NCBI RefSeq assembly: GCF_013386165.1 | Contig: NZ_JACAOS010000003.1 | Coordinates: forward strand, 1,034,343 to 1,098,342 | From: Pseudomonas gingeri | GTDB lineage: Bacteria; Pseudomonadota; Gammaproteobacteria; Pseudomonadales; Pseudomonadaceae | Direction of reading: 5' to 3' | Length of the DNA stretch: 64,000 bases | Part shown: positions 35,128-43,929 of the stretch, one piece after another | Position numbering within the stretch: position 1 is the first letter of the stretch | How the letters are laid out: every line of letters starts with the position of its first letter | Notes under the pieces: model-generated | What the model saw: only the letters and a program-made list of their open reading frames with translations | Told to the model about the DNA's origin: nothing | The model's database searches: none | Program-made: the position numbers and the translations under genes

Positions 35128-36471
35128 TTACAACATTCGATACAACAACCGCTCGATCCGCACCCGACTGACCCGCCGCAGGAACTTGCCCACCGCTTCC
35201 GGATAGTCCATCAGGGTCTCCAGGCTCTTGAAGCTGTCGATCCGCTGGGTGTTTTCCATGATCAGGGCCAACTCCTTCGCCCGCACCTCGCACAACTCGC
35301 GACGTGGATCATCGATCAGCAAGGCATTTTCCAGATCCAGGCGGAACGCCCGTGGATTGAGGTTGTTCCCCGTCAGCAAGGTATAACGCTCGTCGACCCA
35401 CATGCCCTTGAGATGGTAGGTGTTATCGCCGTCACGCCACAGGTGCAGGTTCAGTTGCCCGCTGTCGATCACCGCCTGGTGACGCTTGGCGAAGCGCCGC
35501 AGGCTGATCTCGTAGAGATAGGGCAAGGCGGCGATCACCTTGAACGGCTGGCTCGGTGGTATGTAGAAGTCGTTGGCGGTCTTGTCGCCGACGATGATGT
35601 CGATCTTTACCCCACGCTCCAGGGCCCGGTTGAGCTCCCGGGTCACCGCCAGCGGCATGTTGAAATACGGCGTGCAGATCGTCAGTTGCTGCTGGCTGGA
35701 GGCGATCAGTTCGCAGACCAGGCGGTTCAGCGGGTTGTTCTTGCCCAGGCCCATCACCGGACTGACCGACAGGCCGAAGGTCGGCTCGCTGCCGGCCGTG
35801 GTGTCATAACCGGCCTTCTTCAAGCGGCTGCGCAGATCACCGATGTCGCCCCGCAGGCTGCGGGTAGTGGGCAGCTCCGGCAGATCAAGACGGCGCACCG
35901 CGCGGGAGGCCAGCAACTCGTCGCGTATCAGCCCCTGCATCGAGTCGGCCAGGGCCGCGTTGTGCAACAGGTGGTAACGGTCGAAGCGGTATTTGTCGAA
36001 CTTGTGCAGGTAGACGTTGTTCAGGCTGGCGCCGCTGTAGATCACGCAATCGTCGATCACGAAACCCTTGAGGTGGAGCACGCCGAACAGCTCGCGGGTC
36101 TGCACCGGCACGCCGTAGATCGGCACTTCAGTGCTGTGGTCGCGGGTTTGCGCCTGGTACCAGGCGCTGTTGCCTGGCTGCTTGCCCGCACCGATCAGGC
36201 CGCGCTGGGCCCGTAGCCAGTCGACGACAACAACGATCTCCAGTTGCGGATGGGCCGATTTGGCCGCATGCAAGGCATCGAGGATTTCCTGGCCGGCTTC
36301 GTCTTCCTGCAGGTACAACGCCACCAGCGTGATGCGCTGCCGGGCAGCGGCGATCTTCTCCAGCAGGCAACGCCGGAATTCGGCGGCCGACGGCAGGACG
36401 GTCAAGGCCTCGGCAGCCAAAGGGAAACTGCGCAGTTTGGGCAACAGGGAGCGTTTGAAGAGCGACGGCAT
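35128..36471 (-). CDS. pssA: CDP-diacylglycerol-serine O-phosphatidyltransferase
   Basis: The product is 447 aa, compared with about 451 for E. coli PssA. It makes phosphatidylserine from CDP-diacylglycerol and serine, the precursor of phosphatidylethanolamine, at the inner face of the membrane. It is of the phospholipase D superfamily, with two HKD motifs: HLKGFVIDDCVIYSGAS and HLKGMWVDERYTLLTGNN. The ATG at 36471 (MPSLFKRSLLPKL) matches the family start; the open frame upstream to 36612 has no homology. Followed on the plus strand by a divergent chemoreceptor gene. Confidence 0.95.
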   Translation of the reverse strand: MPSLFKRSLLPKLRSFPLAAEALTVLPSAAEFRRCLLEKIAAARQRITLVALYLQEDEAGQEILDALHAAKSAHPQLEIVVVVDWLRAQRGLIGAGKQPGNSAWYQAQTRDHSTEVPIYGVPVQTRELFGVLHLKGFVIDDCVIYSGASLNNVYLHKFDKYRFDRYHLLHNAALADSMQGLIRDELLASRAVRRLDLPELPTTRSLRGDIGDLRSRLKKAGYDTTAGSEPTFGLSVSPVMGLGKNNPLNRLVCELIASSQQQLTICTPYFNMPLAVTRELNRALERGVKIDIIVGDKTANDFYIPPSQPFKVIAALPYLYEISLRRFAKRHQAVIDSGQLNLHLWRDGDNTYHLKGMWVDERYTLLTGNNLNPRAFRLDLENALLIDDPRRELCEVRAKELALIMENTQRIDSFKSLETLMDYPEAVGKFLRRVSRVRIERLLYRML

Positions 36472-36695
36472 AGGGCTCGCTAGGATCGAATGCGAAGGAT
36501 CGATGAGTCTACACCAAGCGGCGGCCTTGGATGTGCCTTCGTAGAGGGCTTTGCTGCCAACCCGGGCACAGGCTTTGGAATCGTTCCCATAGACAAAAAC
36601 GAATTCAGTCAAAGCCTTGTAAAGCTCTATAACTCAGCCCATCTAATGGCTCTCTGATATCAATCTCTCCCCCCTTGTACATGAGGAACCCCTAT

Positions 36696-38333
36696 ATGCC
36701 TCACTCCATGACCATCGCTAAACGCCTGGGACTGGGCTTTGGCCTGGTACTGTCGCTGTTGATTCTGGTGACCCTGATCGGCGTTCACCGGGTGGGTTTG
36801 ATCGATTCGACCCTGACCAATGTCAGCAACGACAGCACCGTCAAACAGCGCTACGCCATCAATTTCCGTGGCAGCGTACATGACCGCGCCATTGCCATCC
36901 GCGACGTGGTGCTCGCTCGCGATGACGGCGCCCTGCAGACTCATCTGCACAACATCGAACGCCTGAACAACGACTACCAGACCTCGGCGCAACCCATGGA
37001 TGCGATTTTTACCCGCATGGGCGCCTCACCGGATGAACGTCGCCTGTTGGACGCGATCAAGGACAGCGAGCGCAACACCCAGGCCCTCACCGCCCACCTG
37101 ATCGAACTACGCAAACAGGGCGACCTGGACAAGGCCCAAGCCTTTGTCCTGTCCGATATTTCCCCGGCCTACCGGGAATGGCTGAATCGGATCAATGCCT
37201 TTATCGACTGGCAGGAAGCCTCCATCGGTCAGCAACTCGCTGGTGTGCGCGACACCGCCAGCAGCTTCGCCACCCTGATGCTGGTCGCCACCACCATCGC
37301 CGTGCTGCTCAGCGTGCTGGTCTCGGTGCTGATCATCCGCAACCTCAAGTCCACCCTGGGCGCCGAACCCGAGACAGTTGCCGAATCGATCCGCCAGCTG
37401 GCCAACGGGCAGCTCGACGGCAGCATCGATACCCGTTACCCCGATAGCGTCATGGGCGCACTGAAAACCAGCAACCGACATCTGGCCGAGACCATCACCC
37501 AGGTCCGGGCAGTGGCCCACAACCTGATGGGTTCCTCCAGCCAGCTGCTCGCCAGCTCCGACAACAACAGCCAGCAAATGCGCCTGCAAACCGGGGAAAC
37601 CGAACGCATGGCTGCGGCGGTCAACCAGATGGCGAGCACCGTCAATGAAATTGCCGGCTATGCGCAGAAAGCCGCCCAGGCCAGCAGCGCCGCCGACCTG
37701 GCGGTGGAAAGCGGCAAGAACGTGGTGGAAACCACTGCCAGCGACATGCAGCGCCTGGCTCTGGTGCTCGACGATGCCGCTGAATCCGTGGGCCAGGTGG
37801 CCCACGACAGCCAAGCGATCGAAAACGTCGTGTCGGTGATCAACTCCATTGCCGAGCGCACCAACCTGCTGGCCCTGAACGCCGCCATCGAGGCCGCCCG
37901 CGCCGGTGAAGCCGGACGCGGTTTCGCCGTGGTCGCCGACGAAGTGCGCTCGCTCGCGACCCGTACCCAGGACTCGACCCGAGAAATCCGCGAAATGGTC
38001 GGCCAGTTGCAGTCCGGCGCCGACAAGACCGCCGAGATCATGCGCAACAGCCGGGAAATGGCCCAACACACCGTCGAGCAGACCCGCGTCGCGGAAAGCG
38101 CCTTGAGCCGGATCCGCCATGAGGTCGGCGCGATCAACGACATGAACGCGCAGATCGCCAGCGCCTCCTCCCAGCAAGGTGTCGCCGCCCAGGAAGTCAG
38201 CCAGAACATCAACCGCATCCACCACTCGGCCATGGAAACCGCCGTGGGCTCCAATCAGGTCGCCCTCTCCAGCCGCGAACTGTCGGTACTGGCCGATACC
38301 CTCACGCAGAAAGTCAGCTTCTTCAAGGTCTGA
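36696..38333 (+). CDS. Methyl-accepting chemotaxis protein
   Basis: The product is 545 aa. TM1 residues about 10-32, periplasmic four-helix-bundle ligand domain to about 190, TM2 about 196-216, HAMP, then the cytoplasmic signalling domain. The conserved hairpin tip reads [20 protein letters not shown], then [19 protein letters not shown]. No C-terminal methylation-enzyme docking pentapeptide (ends SFFKV). The ATG at 36696 has GAGG 9 bp upstream and gives the usual short N-terminus. Ligand unknown. Confidence 0.92.
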   Translation: MPHSMTIAKRLGLGFGLVLSLLILVTLIGVHRVGLIDSTLTNVSNDSTVKQRYAINFRGSVHDRAIAIRDVVLARDDGALQTHLHNIERLNNDYQTSAQPMDAIFTRMGASPDERRLLDAIKDSERNTQALTAHLIELRKQGDLDKAQAFVLSDISPAYREWLNRINAFIDWQEASIGQQLAGVRDTASSFATLMLVATTIAVLLSVLVSVLIIRNLKSTLGAEPETVAESIRQLANGQLDGSIDTRYPDSVMGALKTSNRHLAETITQVRAVAHNLMGSSSQLLASSDNNSQQMRLQTGETERMAAAVNQMASTVNEIAGYAQKAAQASSAADLAVESGKNVVETTASDMQRLALVLDDAAESVGQVAHDSQAIENVVSVINSIAERTNLLALNAAIEAARAGEAGRGFAVVADEVRSLATRTQDSTREIREMVGQLQSGADKTAEIMRNSREMAQHTVEQTRVAESALSRIRHEVGAINDMNAQIASASSQQGVAAQEVSQNINRIHHSAMETAVGSNQVALSSRELSVLADTLTQKVSFFKV

Positions 38334-38455
38334 GCCGTCACGCCAAGTCTTATCCGATTGCCAGGGAAGGCAGCGTCCCGCTTTTGCGTCATTGCTTCCG
38401 CCGGTTTATTCCGACACGTTGATTGACCCTGTATAAGGAGGGAACTACTCTTTTT

Positions 38456-38503
38456 ATGCGCACAACCACGCTGGCCGAACGCCGCAACTCGAAGCGCAAA
38501 TGA
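38456..38503 (+). CDS. Possible 15-codon leader peptide upstream of the beta-propeller gene
   Basis: AAGGAGGG at 38435-38442 is a very strong ribosome site, followed after 13 bases by ATG and a 15-codon Thr/Arg-rich frame ending in TGA at 38503. A second AAGGAG lies at 38503-38508. Too short to support by homology; it may be a leader or chance. A small GC hairpin (CCGGC-TGCAT-GCCGG) lies at 38526-38540. Confidence 0.2.
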   Translation: MRTTTLAERRNSKRK

Positions 38504-38609
38504 AGGAGTAATGAGTTAAACCATCCGGCTGCATGCCGGAAGATGGGCGTTGTTATGAAGTGCCCCCATGACTGAAACGTTTTCATACGTACAGATGCAG
38601 GGGAATACC

Positions 38610-39599
38610 ATGACCAAGCAGACAAAGAACGACTCCAGCACAGGGATGGGCTATGAAATCATCGAATTAGCGCGAGGCGCCGGACCACGGGGAATCGCCC
38701 TTAACTCAGACGGTACGCGTGCGTTCGTCTGCAACTTCCCTATCAATACCGTATCAGTGATTAACCTTGTAACCAAGCGTATTATTGCTGATATACCGGT
38801 TGGAGCGAACCCCTATTATGCTGCCTATGATCCAAATCGAAATCGCTGCTATATAACGTGCCTCAATACACCTGTCACCGTTTTCGTAATCGATGAACAA
38901 AGAGTCATCAAGGAAATCGTGGGAAGTCCCTCGCTCCTTCAGTATAAACGGATGACTGTCGATCCAATCAATAAGCGTCTCTACGTCACCAGGCCATATG
39001 CCCTAGAGCAGAATGCAAACATCATTGTCATTGACACCGATACGGACGAGATTATTGCCTCTATTGAAATTGCTTCAGGGCAGTTAGAGTCGAGTATAGC
39101 CGTCGACCCTGTCAAGCACCGTGCCTATGTGCCCATCAGTTACAGTAGAGAGAATGCTATAATACAGGCCATCGACACCCAGACATATAAATTCCTTGAG
39201 TTGGGTCCCTGGATTTCAGGTGAACCGAGAAATGCTGTATTAAGTCCAGATCGTGATTTATTGTACGTCGCGGGCGCCAGGACCAACACTTCCATTGTGG
39301 ATACGCAGACCGCAAGCCTGGTGCGCTCCATACATCGCCCAGGTGAAGACATCAATTTGAGCCCCAAGGGTGATCGCGCCTACTTTTCATACTATTACTT
39401 TATAAAGGGAGAGAACTGGTGCGCGCTGCACACCGTTGATACCAGTACCGGCGAGCTCATTGGCAACCACCTCATCGCTCGGCATGTTCCGTTTGAAATG
39501 GTCCTTTCCCCGGACGGCAAATACGGTTATGCCCCCGGCCGCTCAGGGGAGTCGTCAAGGGTGCTTGTCTTTGACATTTCGAGTTTCTCAACGCCCTGA
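38610..39599 (+). CDS. AT-rich YncE-like beta-propeller protein
   Basis: The product is 329 aa without a signal peptide. It is built of repeated propeller blades of the type PRGIALNSDGTRAFVCNF, VSVINLVTKRIIADIPVGAN and FEMVLSPDGKYGYAPG, as in YncE/YVTN-repeat proteins. These often act in binding rather than catalysis. The gene is clearly AT-richer than all neighbours and uses ATA, AGA and TTA codons rare in this genome, indicating horizontal acquisition. ATG at 38610 after AGGGG; an upstream ATG at 38568 is less well placed. Exact function unknown. Confidence 0.75.
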   Translation: MTKQTKNDSSTGMGYEIIELARGAGPRGIALNSDGTRAFVCNFPINTVSVINLVTKRIIADIPVGANPYYAAYDPNRNRCYITCLNTPVTVFVIDEQRVIKEIVGSPSLLQYKRMTVDPINKRLYVTRPYALEQNANIIVIDTDTDEIIASIEIASGQLESSIAVDPVKHRAYVPISYSRENAIIQAIDTQTYKFLELGPWISGEPRNAVLSPDRDLLYVAGARTNTSIVDTQTASLVRSIHRPGEDINLSPKGDRAYFSYYYFIKGENWCALHTVDTSTGELIGNHLIARHVPFEMVLSPDGKYGYAPGRSGESSRVLVFDISSFSTP

Positions 39600-39703
39600 G
39601 GTGACAGTAGCCTGGCACCCGGGTCATCTTCACCTCACTGGCCGAGTTTGCGTGAGCGGATCCCGGGGCCATCCGGCCTAGTTTCAGCAAGACGATTGAC
39701 AGA

Positions 39704-39721
39704 GTAGAACGATCGTTCTAC
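39704..39721. promoter_or_regulatory. Perfect 18-bp palindromic operator before the tetR-type gene
   Basis: GTAGAACGA/TCGTTCTAC, with no spacer, ending 10 bp before the TetR start codon. The position between promoter and ribosome site is ideal for autorepression. TetR-family repressors commonly bind such 16-20-bp palindromes. Confidence 0.8.
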
Positions 39722-39731
39722 CCTCTTTCCC

Positions 39732-40295
39732 ATGAACGAAATCACGCCAAACCAGACCCGCGAAAACCTGCTGGATACCGCCGAGCAGTTGATCTATCAA
39801 AGTGGCATCCATGCCACCGGTATCGATCTCCTGGTGCGTACCTCCGGGGTGGCCCGCAAAAGCCTCTACAAGTACTTCGGCACCAAGGACGAACTGACCC
39901 TGGAAGCCCTGCGCCGCCGAGATATCCGCTGGATGCAGTGGTATCGCGACGAAGTCGACCAGGCCGCTGGCTCTGGTGAGCGCCTGCTCGCCCTGTTCAG
40001 CGTGCTGGGCGGCTGGTTCGCCAGCGAGGGCTTTCGCGGCTGCGCCTTTATCAATACCGCCGGCGAAACCGGAGATCCCCAGGACCCGGTGCGGCAACTG
40101 GCCAAGGAACACAAACAGAAGCTGCTCGACTATGTGGTCGAGCTCTGTGAAGCACATGGCATCGCCGATCCCCTGGCCACTGGCAAACAGTTGCTGATCC
40201 TGATCGACGGCGCCATTACCGTTGCACTTGTCATGGGCGACCCCGGTGCAGCCGATAATGCGCAATGCATGGCGCGAACGTTATTGGCGCTCTGA
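39732..40295 (+). CDS. TetR/AcrR-family transcriptional regulator
   Basis: The product is 187 aa. N-terminal helix-turn-helix: TRENLLDTAEQLIYQSGIHA, then TGIDLLVRTSGVARKSLYKY-FGTKDEL. The C-terminal ligand domain has the segment GCAFINTAGETGDPQDPVRQ seen in AcuR/NemR-like regulators. It probably represses itself through the palindrome at 39704-39721 and perhaps the DUF1348 gene 113 bp downstream. Such regulators often answer electrophiles. Confidence 0.9.
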   Translation: MNEITPNQTRENLLDTAEQLIYQSGIHATGIDLLVRTSGVARKSLYKYFGTKDELTLEALRRRDIRWMQWYRDEVDQAAGSGERLLALFSVLGGWFASEGFRGCAFINTAGETGDPQDPVRQLAKEHKQKLLDYVVELCEAHGIADPLATGKQLLILIDGAITVALVMGDPGAADNAQCMARTLLAL

Positions 40296-40408
40296 GTCGT
40301 GCCCCGTATCGCCAATACGCTCGGGATGAGCGATTGACGGGCGGGTCGGCGACCGCTTGACCCAAGCGCGACAACTTGTCTGAACCCTACTCAATTGGAG
40401 ACATTGCC

Positions 40409-40888
40409 ATGTCATCTGACGCTGAAGCTCGCCCGCCACTTCCCCCGTTCACCCGTGAATCGGCGATCCAGAAGATCCGCCTGGCCGAAGACGGCTGGAA
40501 CTCCCGTGACCCGGAGCGTGTGTCCCTGGCCTACACCCTGGACACGCAATGGCGTAACCGCGCCGAATTTGCCCACAACCGCGAGGAAGCCAAGGCCTTC
40601 CTGAGCCGCAAATGGGCCAAGGAACTGGATTACCGCCTGATCAAGGAACTCTGGGCCTTTACCGACAACCGCATCGCCGTGCGTTATGCCTATGAGTGGC
40701 ACGACGACTCGGGCAACTGGTTCCGCTCCTACGGCAACGAAAACTGGGAGTTCGACCAGAACGGCCTGATGTCCAACCGCTATGCCTGCATCAACGACAT
40801 GCCGATCAAGGCTTCGGAGCGCAAGTTCCACTGGCCTCTGGGCCGTCGTCCGGACGATCACCCGAGCCTTTCGGATCTGGGGTTGTAA
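40409..40888 (+). CDS. DUF1348 (SnoaL/NTF2-like) protein
   Basis: The product is 159 aa, an alpha+beta-barrel fold of the nuclear-transport-factor-2 superfamily. Typical DUF1348 features: [45 protein letters not shown] and a C-terminal [12 protein letters not shown]. Cytoplasmic, no signal. ATTGGAG precedes the ATG. Function unknown; the TetR gene upstream suggests an inducible detoxification role. Confidence 0.85.
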   Translation: MSSDAEARPPLPPFTRESAIQKIRLAEDGWNSRDPERVSLAYTLDTQWRNRAEFAHNREEAKAFLSRKWAKELDYRLIKELWAFTDNRIAVRYAYEWHDDSGNWFRSYGNENWEFDQNGLMSNRYACINDMPIKASERKFHWPLGRRPDDHPSLSDLGL

Positions 40889-40936
40889 CGCATCGGCCGC
40901 TCATTCCCGCCTGCGTGCGGGCCTGAGCACCTTTGC

Positions 40937-40963
40937 AAAAAATCGCCCGCTGGGCGATTTTTT
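40937..40963 (+). terminator. Terminator after the DUF1348 gene
   Basis: AAAAAATCGCCC, GC loop, GGGCGATTTTTT: short GC stem extended by A/T pairs, with T run. Functional in both directions. Confidence 0.88.
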
Positions 40964-41115
40964 CTGCAGGCATGAATAAATTCCGAACGCAGGGTGTTCT
41001 ATTCATAACAGCCATCGAGCGCCTGATCACAGGGCACCGAAAATAAATTTCAGCCGCCGTGAATAAAACCTGTCCCTTTAGCGTTTACTACCCTGCAGAT
41101 ACCGGAGCATTACCG

Positions 41116-41658
41116 ATGAGCATTCGTACCAGCACCATCGCGATTCCTTTTCTGATTGCCAGTTGCCTGGCCGCAACGCTGTTGAGCGCGCCGGCATTCG
41201 CCTCGGGCGAAAAAACCGAATCGATGCCACCCGTCTGCCCCAAAGGACAGATGTGGGACAAAGCCAAGAAAGCTTGCGTTCCCTATGTCAGCAGCCTGAC
41301 GCCGGATGAAGACCGCACCGACTATGCCTATCGCCTGGCCAAGGACGGGCAATACCAGGCCGCCCTGGACCTGCTCGACACCCTCAAGCAGCCCAACACC
41401 GCCAAGGCCCTGAACTATCGCGGCTACGCCACGCGTAAACTGGGGCGTACCGACGAAGGCATCGGCTACTACCTGCAAGCCGTGGAGCTGGACCCGAACT
41501 ACGCCCAGGTACGCGAATACCTGGGTGAAGCCTACGTGATCAAGGGCCGCGTCGATCTGGCCCAGGTGCAGTTGCAGACCATCAAGTCGCTGTGCGGCAC
41601 CGGTTGCGAAGAATATGAAGACCTGGCCAACGCCATCGCGCACCCGATCCCGAGCTGA
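41116..41658 (+). CDS. Exported TPR protein
   Basis: The product is 180 aa with a signal peptide (residues 1-29, cleavage after APAFA). Then a short Cys pair (PVCPKGQMWDKAKKACVP) and two or three TPR units (AYRLAKDGQYQAALDLLDTL; ALNYRGYATRKLGRTDEGIG; AQVREYLGEAYVIKGRVDLA). A second Cys pair (LCGTGC) is near the end. Probably a periplasmic protein-interaction module. It precedes a sigma factor gene by 55 bp, so it may belong to the same regulatory unit. Confidence 0.85.
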   Translation: MSIRTSTIAIPFLIASCLAATLLSAPAFASGEKTESMPPVCPKGQMWDKAKKACVPYVSSLTPDEDRTDYAYRLAKDGQYQAALDLLDTLKQPNTAKALNYRGYATRKLGRTDEGIGYYLQAVELDPNYAQVREYLGEAYVIKGRVDLAQVQLQTIKSLCGTGCEEYEDLANAIAHPIPS

Positions 41659-41713
41659 TCACCGTTAAAGGGCGGAGGTTGTCATCGCCAGCGACAAGGA
41701 AATACGCACCGAG

Positions 41714-42211
41714 ATGAGTCAGCACCTGCCGCGCCTGTGGCGTTACGCGCTGGTGCTGTCCCGCCAACGCCATGTCGCCGAAGACCTGGTGCAGGCGACC
41801 TGTGTCCGCGCCCTAGAGCGAGGCGATCAGTTCGTCTCGGGCACGCGCATGGACCGCTGGTTGCTGAGCATCCTGCATTCGATCTGGCTCAATGAGGTGC
41901 GCTCGCAAAAGGTTCGTCGAGGCCAGGGCCTGGTGGATGCCGACGAGACCCTGAGCTTCGACGGCGAGCAGGTGGTGCAGACCCATGTCCTTGCCTCCCA
42001 GGTGATCAAGCGTGTCGACGCCCTGCCCGACGCCCAGCGTGAAACGGTGTTTCTGGCCTATGTCGAAGGTCTGTCCTACAAGGAAGTGGCCCAGGTTCTC
42101 GAAGTACCTATCGGTACGGTCATGAGCCGGCTGGCTGCCGCACGGGGGAAACTGGCGGAGCATCCGCCGTTGCGCACCGTGCCCAGCTCAAACAGCGGAG
42201 AACGGCGATGA
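41714..42211 (+). CDS. ECF-type RNA polymerase sigma factor
   Basis: The product is 165 aa with region 2 (LWRYALVLSRQRHVAEDLVQ, then ATCVRALER) and region 4 (LPDAQRETVFLAYVEGLSYK, then EVAQVLEVPIGTVMSRLAAARG). It has no C-terminal extension. The start is uncertain: ATG 41714 has only AAGGAA 13 bp upstream. The stop overlaps the ATG of the next gene (ATGA), the usual arrangement for a sigma factor and its anti-sigma factor. Confidence 0.9.
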   Translation: MSQHLPRLWRYALVLSRQRHVAEDLVQATCVRALERGDQFVSGTRMDRWLLSILHSIWLNEVRSQKVRRGQGLVDADETLSFDGEQVVQTHVLASQVIKRVDALPDAQRETVFLAYVEGLSYKEVAQVLEVPIGTVMSRLAAARGKLAEHPPLRTVPSSNSGERR

Positions 42212-42993
42212 CTGACCAGCTTTCGCACTACACCCCCACGGATGAACAGCTGGTGGCCTTTCTCGACGACGAAATGGACGCCGAGGAACGCAACCTGATC
42301 GAAGCCGCCCTGGCCCGTGACGAAGCCGTGGCCGAGCGCCTTGAGTGGCTGATGCGCAGTGAGCTGCCCTTCCAGGAAGCCTATGACGAACTGCTCGAAC
42401 AGGCCCCTCAGGCTCGACTCGAAGCCATGCTGCGAGCACTGCCGAGCGAAAAAACCACGGCACCGATGAGCCGTCGCGGTTTCCTCGCCGTGGCCGCCAG
42501 TTTCATGGTCGCGGGGATCGCCGCGGACCGGCTGTTCCAGGTCTGGCAGACGCCCGCACCGTCGAGCGAAATCAGCTGGCGAGGACTGGTGGCCGACTAC
42601 ATGGTCCTCTACACCGCGCAGACCCTGGAGAACCTGCCCGGCGACGACGCCACTCATCGGGCCCAGTTGCAAAGCATCCAGCAACACCTGGGCCTGGCGC
42701 TTGACCCTGCCCAGGTGCAACTGCCGGTCGCGGAGCTCAAACGCGCGCAGATGCTCGAGTACGAACATATACCGATTGCCCAGATCAACTATCTGGATCC
42801 CCGGAGCGGACCGTTGGCGTTGTGTATCACCCACTCGAAAACCGGGACCAAGGCCCTGGCCCAGGAAGTGCGACATGGCATGAACGTGGTGTTCTGGTCC
42901 GGGCCGACCTATGCCTATATGTTGATCGGGCACAATCCGGTGGCTGAGCTGAACGATATGGCCGGGTTGCTCCAGCAGCGTTTCGCCAGTTGA
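42208..42993 (+). CDS. Anti-sigma factor with membrane segment and twin-arginine motif
   Basis: The product is 261 aa. The N-terminal 80 residues form a helical sigma-binding region without the Cys/His of zinc anti-sigma domains (DEQLVAFLDDEMDAEERNLI). A twin-arginine stretch MSRRGFLAVAASFMVAGIAA follows at about 87-107, as the single membrane or export segment. The rest is periplasmic and ends FWSGPTYAYMLIGHN. Translationally coupled to the sigma gene. The signal it senses is unknown. Confidence 0.85.
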   Translation: MTDQLSHYTPTDEQLVAFLDDEMDAEERNLIEAALARDEAVAERLEWLMRSELPFQEAYDELLEQAPQARLEAMLRALPSEKTTAPMSRRGFLAVAASFMVAGIAADRLFQVWQTPAPSSEISWRGLVADYMVLYTAQTLENLPGDDATHRAQLQSIQQHLGLALDPAQVQLPVAELKRAQMLEYEHIPIAQINYLDPRSGPLALCITHSKTGTKALAQEVRHGMNVVFWSGPTYAYMLIGHNPVAELNDMAGLLQQRFAS

Positions 42994-43001
42994 AAGCCGT
43001 C

Positions 43002-43101
43002 CCTGTATGAGGGACCGGTCGACGCTCGATTGCTCGCGATGGCGCCCGTAATGACGCAGCAGGGCTCAAGGCCCTCATCGCGAGCAAGCTCGCTCCTACA
43101 G
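43002..43101. repeat. REP-like cluster before pncA
   Basis: Left part TGAGGGACCGGTCGACGCTC-GATTGCTCGCGATGGC is a second REP class (see also 46281 and 53867). The right part CTCATCGCGAGCAAGCTCGC-TCCTACAGGG is the common class. They face each other. Confidence 0.8.
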
Positions 43102-43230
43102 GGACGGTGGCGGCGCCCTGGCCAATGACGTACCCACCTCTCTGTAGACCACTTACATGCCGGAGCGCCGCCACCGGCCAGCAAGAGAGCTAGAATTTTC
43201 TTGCCCGAATCCAATTTCCAAGGAGGTCCC

Positions 43231-43884
43231 ATGTCCCCGTCCCAATCCCTGCCGCCACTGAACGACCCGCGTTGCGCCCTGGTCGTGATCGATATGCAGA
43301 ATGACTTCATCCCCGGCGGCCAACTGGCGGTCCAGGGTGGTGACGAGATCGTGCCGCTGATCAACCGCCTGGGAGCCCGCTTTCGCAACGTGGTGATCGC
43401 CCAGGACTGGCATCCCGCTGGCCATGTCTCATTCGCCAGCAGCCATCCCGGCCATGCGCCCTTCGACAGCGTGCAACTGCCCTATGGCCCGCAGACCCTG
43501 TGGCCGGACCACTGCGTGCAAGGCAGCCACGGCGCGCAGTTGCATGCCGAGCTGGATCTGCCCCATGCACAACTGATCGTGCGCAAGGGCTGCAACCGCG
43601 ATATCGACAGTTATTCGGCCTTCGTCGAAGCCGACCGACGTACGCCCACCGGCCTTTCCGGTTATCTGAAGGAACGGGGTATCGACACGGTCTATCTGGT
43701 CGGTCTGGCGCTGGACTACTGCGTCGCCTGGTCGGCCCTGGATGCCCGGGCGGCAGGTTTCAATACCGTGCTGATTGTCGACGCCTGCCGGGCGATAGAT
43801 CTGGAGGGTTCCCTGCAACGAGCGCTGAACGAGATGGAAGCCGCCGGGGTGAAACTCATCGACTCGATGGCGCTGGCGGCTTGA
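43231..43884 (+). CDS. pncA: Nicotinamidase/pyrazinamidase
   Basis: The product is 217 aa, an isochorismatase-fold amidase converting nicotinamide to nicotinate for NAD salvage. Catalytic Asp in VIDMQNDFIPGG, metal-binding residues in QDWHPAGHVSFA, Lys in LIVRKGCNRD and nucleophile Cys in GLALDYCVAWSA. The ATG at 43231 follows a perfect AAGGAGG. Monocistronic and closed by a bidirectional hairpin. Confidence 0.95.
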   Translation: MSPSQSLPPLNDPRCALVVIDMQNDFIPGGQLAVQGGDEIVPLINRLGARFRNVVIAQDWHPAGHVSFASSHPGHAPFDSVQLPYGPQTLWPDHCVQGSHGAQLHAELDLPHAQLIVRKGCNRDIDSYSAFVEADRRTPTGLSGYLKERGIDTVYLVGLALDYCVAWSALDARAAGFNTVLIVDACRAIDLEGSLQRALNEMEAAGVKLIDSMALAA

Positions 43885-43888
43885 ACAC

Positions 43889-43920
43889 GGCGGCAAGAGA
43901 CCCTGGGATCTCTTGCCGCC
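43889..43920. terminator. Convergent hairpin between pncA and the SulP gene
   Basis: GGCGGCAAGAGA and TCTCTTGCCGCC are perfect 12-bp arms around an 8-base loop. There is no T run; it is placed between convergent stop codons, so probably a bidirectional transcription stop or processing signal. Confidence 0.75.
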
Positions 43921-43929
43921 CCATCAGGG

